A stretch of DNA of 8,258 nt. Source: Acidobacteriota bacterium (GTDB lineage: Bacteria; Acidobacteriota; Terriglobia; Bryobacterales; Bryobacteraceae). The DNA lies in contig JAFDVT010000636.1 of assembly GCA_018268875.1 (NCBI GenBank), positions 1 to 8,258 of the forward strand, read 5' to 3'. Shown here one piece after another: positions 5,292 through 8,258 of this stretch (positions are counted from its first letter, which is position 1; each line of letters starts with the position of its first letter). Under the pieces are notes generated by a model that had not been told where the DNA came from, searched no databases, and saw nothing but the letters and a program-made list of their open reading frames with translations. Made by a program: the position numbers and the translations under genes.

Positions 5292-5879
5292 GTGCAGGCC
5301 ATTCCGAACGGACCAAGCGACAACGACGTAACCCGGCTCTTGCAGCAGTGGGGAAACGGCGACCGCGAATCGCTCGACCGGATCATGTCGTTTCTGTACG
5401 CCGATTTGCGGAGAATGGCCGCGAAAACCGGCGCGAACCCGGACGACACGATGCAGGCCACCGTGATCGTCAATGAGTTCTATCTCCGCATCCTGGGGCA
5501 ACCCAAGCCCAAATACGAAAACCGGCAGCATTTCTTTTCGCTGGCCGCCCGAGTGATGCGCCAGATCCGCATCGACCACGCCCGCCGCGAGCACGCCCAG
5601 AAGCGCGGCGGAGAGAAACCAACGCCATTAAGCGGTCTGGCGGAAGCGGCCGCGGCGCCGGTAATTGGTCTCGGGCAATCGAGCGCCGAAGACTTGCACG
5701 ACGCGCTAACGCATCTCGAAAGTTTCGATTCGCGCAAGGCGTCGATGCTCGATCTCCGGTACTTCGCCGGGTTCACCGTGCAGGAAGTAGCCTCCGCATT
5801 CGAAGTCTCGTCGGAGACGGTGCGCCGCGACATGCGAGTGGCCGAGGCGTGGTTACTGCATTATTTGGATTCGAGATAG
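5292..5879 (+). CDS. ECF-like RNA polymerase sigma-70 factor (Sig-70_X6/TIGR02999-like)
   Basis: The product has 195 residues from GTG 5292. The frame is open back to 5115, but the upstream part is antisense to the signal peptide of the divergent gene. GTG 5292 has AGAAGAG about nine bases before it and gives the length usual for this family (about 185-195). Sigma region 2 spans roughly residues 12-100: LLQQWGNGDRESLDRIM, DLRRMA (38-43), and TMQATVIVNEFYLRIL (53-68), which fits the TLQPTALVHEAYLRL-like pattern of this family and not the DAED motif of classical ECF factors. FFSLAARVMRQIRIDHAR (81-98) is also typical. Region 4 spans about 136-193 with a helix-turn-helix at FTVQEVASAFEVSSETVRRD (161-180). 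No anti-sigma gene is adjacent. The 3' end overlaps the convergent kinase gene by 19 bases. It would direct polymerase to an unknown promoter set, perhaps including its own divergent region. Confidence 0.95.
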   Translation: MQAIPNGPSDNDVTRLLQQWGNGDRESLDRIMSFLYADLRRMAAKTGANPDDTMQATVIVNEFYLRILGQPKPKYENRQHFFSLAARVMRQIRIDHARREHAQKRGGEKPTPLSGLAEAAAAPVIGLGQSSAEDLHDALTHLESFDSRKASMLDLRYFAGFTVQEVASAFEVSSETVRRDMRVAEAWLLHYLDSR

Positions 5880-8258
5880 TACCGCCGCGCGAGTTCCGCC
5901 CACCAGCCCTTCGCACCACGAGTCTCATTGGCCGCCACCACAGGACTCAGCATGGCGCGAGCCTCAACCTTCCTCCCGGTGCGAACCAGCGCGCCGGCCA
6001 GCACGATATCGTTCTGCTGCAGCATCCAATGCCCCGGCTTCAGCACCGGCTGGAACGCGGTCTTCGCCTCGCGGGCCAGGACCTCGGCGCGCGACGCCCT
6101 TCCGGTATCCAGCAATCCCTGCGCCAGCAGCACGCGTGTGTAACCGGCCTGCGTTGCCGGAGCCGGCGTCAGCTTTGCGATGCTGCTCATCGCTTCTTCT
6201 AACAGCTTGACGCCCGCTTGCGCGCGACCCAGTTCCAGCAACACGGCCGCGTGCTTCATCTGGCTGCTGATGTGCGGCAACTTCCCCGCGCCGATCGTCC
6301 GCGCCTGCATTCCCACCACTTCCGCGCAGATTCGCTCGGCCTCCGACAGGCGACCCGCTTGCGAATGCGCCACCGCGAGGTTCGACAGCGAGCTCGCCAG
6401 ATCCGAGGACTCCGCGCCCAAAAACTTGCGGTACATCTCATGCGCTTCCTGATAGATTGGCACCGCTTCGTCATGCCGCCGGATCGAAACCAGCGTGTTG
6501 GCGTGGTTGTTCAGGCTGCGCGCCAATTCCACGTGACCTTCCGGATACAGCCGCCGCTTCACCGCGATCGCTTCCCGAAAACGAACCTCGGCCTCCGCGA
6601 ACTTGCCCTGCCGGAAGTACAGCGACGCGAGGCTCGACAACGCCTGCGCCTTTGTCGAGTCCGGAGGCTGCAACGCAAGCGCCCGCTGATACGCCGCCTC
6701 CGCGTCCGCGAACTTCGACCCGTCGGCCAGCGCGATTCCGTACGCAATGGCGATGGACGCCCGTTCGGCCACGGCCGACACAGCCAAGCGATCCGCCGCC
6801 GCGCAGGCTTCGATCGCAGGACCGTACCGCGTCATTTGATGCAGTTGATTGCAGCGTCTCCAGTACACGCGGGCCTGATCCCGCGCCGGAGCGTTAGCGC
6901 TCAACTCGATCGCCCGCGCTCCCGCCGCGTCCGCTTCCTTGGCGTACGCCGCCCCGCGATAGGCTTCCGATTCGGCGAGCATCGCGTGCGCCTTTGCATT
7001 GTTCGGCTCGATCGCGATCACCTCGCGCAGCAGGCGCGACGCCTTTTCATACAGCCCCAGATTGAAGTACGCCTCGGCCGTCGTGTCGAGCAGCGCGACA
7101 CGTTCCTGAGGATCGGCAATCGTCGGCAAGCGCGCCGCGCCAAGGTCCAGAAGCTCGCGCGTCGACACGCGGTTGCCCTGATTGCGTTCCGGATCGGCGG
7201 CCGAAAACAGCTCGCGAAGGAAGCTGGACACATTTTCCGCGCGATCGCGTTCGCGTTCGATGCGGCGGTTCTGCACCGACACGTACGCCAGTCCGCCGAC
7301 GATCGCCAGAGACAGTCCGCTCGCCGCCGCCACGGGCCATGCATTGCGCCGCACGAACTTCGACAAACGGTACGACCAGGCCCCCGCCCGGGCCTCGACC
7401 GGCCGCCCTTCGAGATGCCGCCGTACGTCGTCGGCCATCGCCTGCGCGGTGCGGTAACGGGCTTCCGGTTCCTCTCGAGTCGCCTTTGCGGCGATGGCTT
7501 CGATGTCGCCTCCCGCGCCCGTCTCTTCCACCGGACACAGCGTGCGCAAAACTTTGCCCAGCGAATACACATCGGTGGCCGTCGAAAGCGGGCGCCCGGC
7601 GATTTGTTCCGGACTCGCGTAGGCCGGAGTCAACATCCGCAACACCGTAACCGTATTCGAATCGGCGCTGGCCGCCGCCGAAGGTTCCACGATGCGCGCG
7701 ATGCCAAAGTCCAGCAGCTTCACCTCGCCGTCGGAACGAACCAGGATGTTGCCCGGCTTCAGGTCCCGATGGATCACCAGGTGATTGTGCGCATGCTGGA
7801 CGGCGCCGCAAACCGTCAGAAAAAGCTCCAGCTTGCGCGCCAACCCAAGATCCTTCGCGTACTCGAGCAGCCCCTTGCCGTCCACGAACTCCATCGCCAA
7901 ATACGGACGTCCGTCGGATGTCGCGCCGCCGTCGAGCAACCTCGCGATGTTCGGATGGTCCAGCAGCGACAGGATCTGCCGTTCCTGCGTAAAGCGGCGC
8001 AGCACATCGTCGGTGTCCATGCCACGGCGGATGAGCTTTACCGCAGCCAGTTGCGCGAACGCGCCGTCCACGCGACGGGCGCGCCAGACGCTACCCATGC
8101 CGCCGCGGCCGATCTCCACCTCGAGAATGTACGGCCCCGCCGTAACCTCGCCTTGCCCTTCGTCGCGATCCGCTTCGCCCTCGCTGTTTCGCAGGATCTC
8201 CGGAAACCGCTGGATCAAGCCTCCGGTATCGGCGTCGAGCATGCGATCCACTTCCGAA
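5861..8258 (-). CDS. Transmembrane Ser/Thr protein kinase with C-terminal TPR domain, 5' end missing
   Basis: The stop is TAA at 5861-5863 and the frame is still open at the right edge. A GTG at 8251 could start 796 residues, but the preceding codons and the text EVDRMLDADTGGLIQRF match the internal helix that normally precedes these kinase domains, so the true start is probably beyond the window. Counting from 8251, the kinase motifs are the Gly-rich loop GRGGMGSVW (48-56), Lys in AAVK (K72), Glu in ERQIL (E90), HRDLKPGN (161-168), DFG (181-183) and SPEQ (213-216). All catalytic residues are present, and the Arg before the catalytic Asp marks an RD kinase. A transmembrane helix lies at about 304-325 (WPVAAASGLSLAIVGGLAYV). 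About 380-785 holds multiple TPR helices, for example YFNLGLYEKASRLLREVI and LASLYFRQGKFAEAEVRFRE. The kinase is thus cytoplasmic with TPRs expected outside. The C-lobe is shorter than usual. It converges on the sigma gene with a 19-base overlap; a signalling link is plausible but unproven. Confidence 0.95.
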   Translation of the reverse strand, partial: SEVDRMLDADTGGLIQRFPEILRNSEGEADRDEGQGEVTAGPYILEVEIGRGGMGSVWRARRVDGAFAQLAAVKLIRRGMDTDDVLRRFTQERQILSLLDHPNIARLLDGGATSDGRPYLAMEFVDGKGLLEYAKDLGLARKLELFLTVCGAVQHAHNHLVIHRDLKPGNILVRSDGEVKLLDFGIARIVEPSAAASADSNTVTVLRMLTPAYASPEQIAGRPLSTATDVYSLGKVLRTLCPVEETGAGGDIEAIAAKATREEPEARYRTAQAMADDVRRHLEGRPVEARAGAWSYRLSKFVRRNAWPVAAASGLSLAIVGGLAYVSVQNRRIERERDRAENVSSFLRELFSAADPERNQGNRVSTRELLDLGAARLPTIADPQERVALLDTTAEAYFNLGLYEKASRLLREVIAIEPNNAKAHAMLAESEAYRGAAYAKEADAAGARAIELSANAPARDQARVYWRRCNQLHQMTRYGPAIEACAAADRLAVSAVAERASIAIAYGIALADGSKFADAEAAYQRALALQPPDSTKAQALSSLASLYFRQGKFAEAEVRFREAIAVKRRLYPEGHVELARSLNNHANTLVSIRRHDEAVPIYQEAHEMYRKFLGAESSDLASSLSNLAVAHSQAGRLSEAERICAEVVGMQARTIGAGKLPHISSQMKHAAVLLELGRAQAGVKLLEEAMSSIAKLTPAPATQAGYTRVLLAQGLLDTGRASRAEVLAREAKTAFQPVLKPGHWMLQQNDIVLAGALVRTGRKVEARAMLSPVVAANETRGAKGWWAELARRYYLESK

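Noticed and set aside
5195..5473. N-terminal extension of the 297-residue protein by 93 codons
   Set aside because: It runs antisense into the sigma factor gene and places the signal peptide inside the protein; ATG 5194 has GGAGG upstream and a proper leader.
1..8258. CRISPR arrays, tRNA or rRNA genes, insertion sequences, attachment sites
   Set aside because: I saw no spaced direct repeats, cloverleaf sequences, rRNA segments, transposase motifs or terminal inverted repeats.

Overview
The window is high-GC, densely coded bacterial DNA, about 8.3 kb, with eight supported protein genes, no RNA genes and no mobile elements. The gene repertoire points to an acidobacterium of the Solibacter/Bryobacter type. 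The signs are a short ECF-like sigma factor of the family found in acidobacteria and planctomycetes, a Ser/Thr kinase with a C-terminal TPR region, Tat-exported Gfo/Idh/MocA and thiamine-diphosphate enzymes, and a planctomycete/acidobacterium-style isochorismatase-fold hydrolase. This assignment rests on family recognition only.

Layout from left to right. (1) Positions 1-1327, minus: a thiamine-diphosphate enzyme with a Tat-type leader, cut by the left edge. (2) 1406-1804, minus: a small secreted single-haem cytochrome c. (3) 1834-1878: a strong GC hairpin, read as a terminator. (4) 1906-2049, minus: a 47-residue secreted protein whose mature part is almost only Lys, Glu and Asp. (5) 2240-3019 and 3016-4209, minus: an exported isochorismatase-like hydrolase overlapped ATGA-fashion by a Tat-exported oxidoreductase. 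(6) 4301-5194, minus: a secreted beta-rich protein of unknown function with an internal duplication. (7) 5292-5879, plus: an ECF-like sigma factor, divergent from (6). (8) 5861-8258, minus: the Ser/Thr kinase-TPR protein, converging on the sigma factor with a 19-base overlap and cut by the right edge.

How the genes may work together. Six of the eight products carry an export signal: two Tat, four Sec-like. Positions 1-5194 therefore look like an envelope or periplasmic gene block. The oxidoreductase and hydrolase are almost certainly co-translated, and the 297-residue secreted protein 91 bases upstream may share their transcript. Cytochrome c and the thiamine-diphosphate enzyme lie in tandem and might form an exported redox pair. 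The sigma factor and kinase are a plausible regulatory pair, but their convergent arrangement is not the usual co-directional one. A link between that pair and the exported block is suggested only by the 97-base divergent promoter region.

I do not see a clearly new defence or mobile system. The most distinctive items are the tiny Lys-rich secreted protein, the sigma-kinase tail-to-tail overlap, the duplicated secreted protein and the exported cofactor enzymes.
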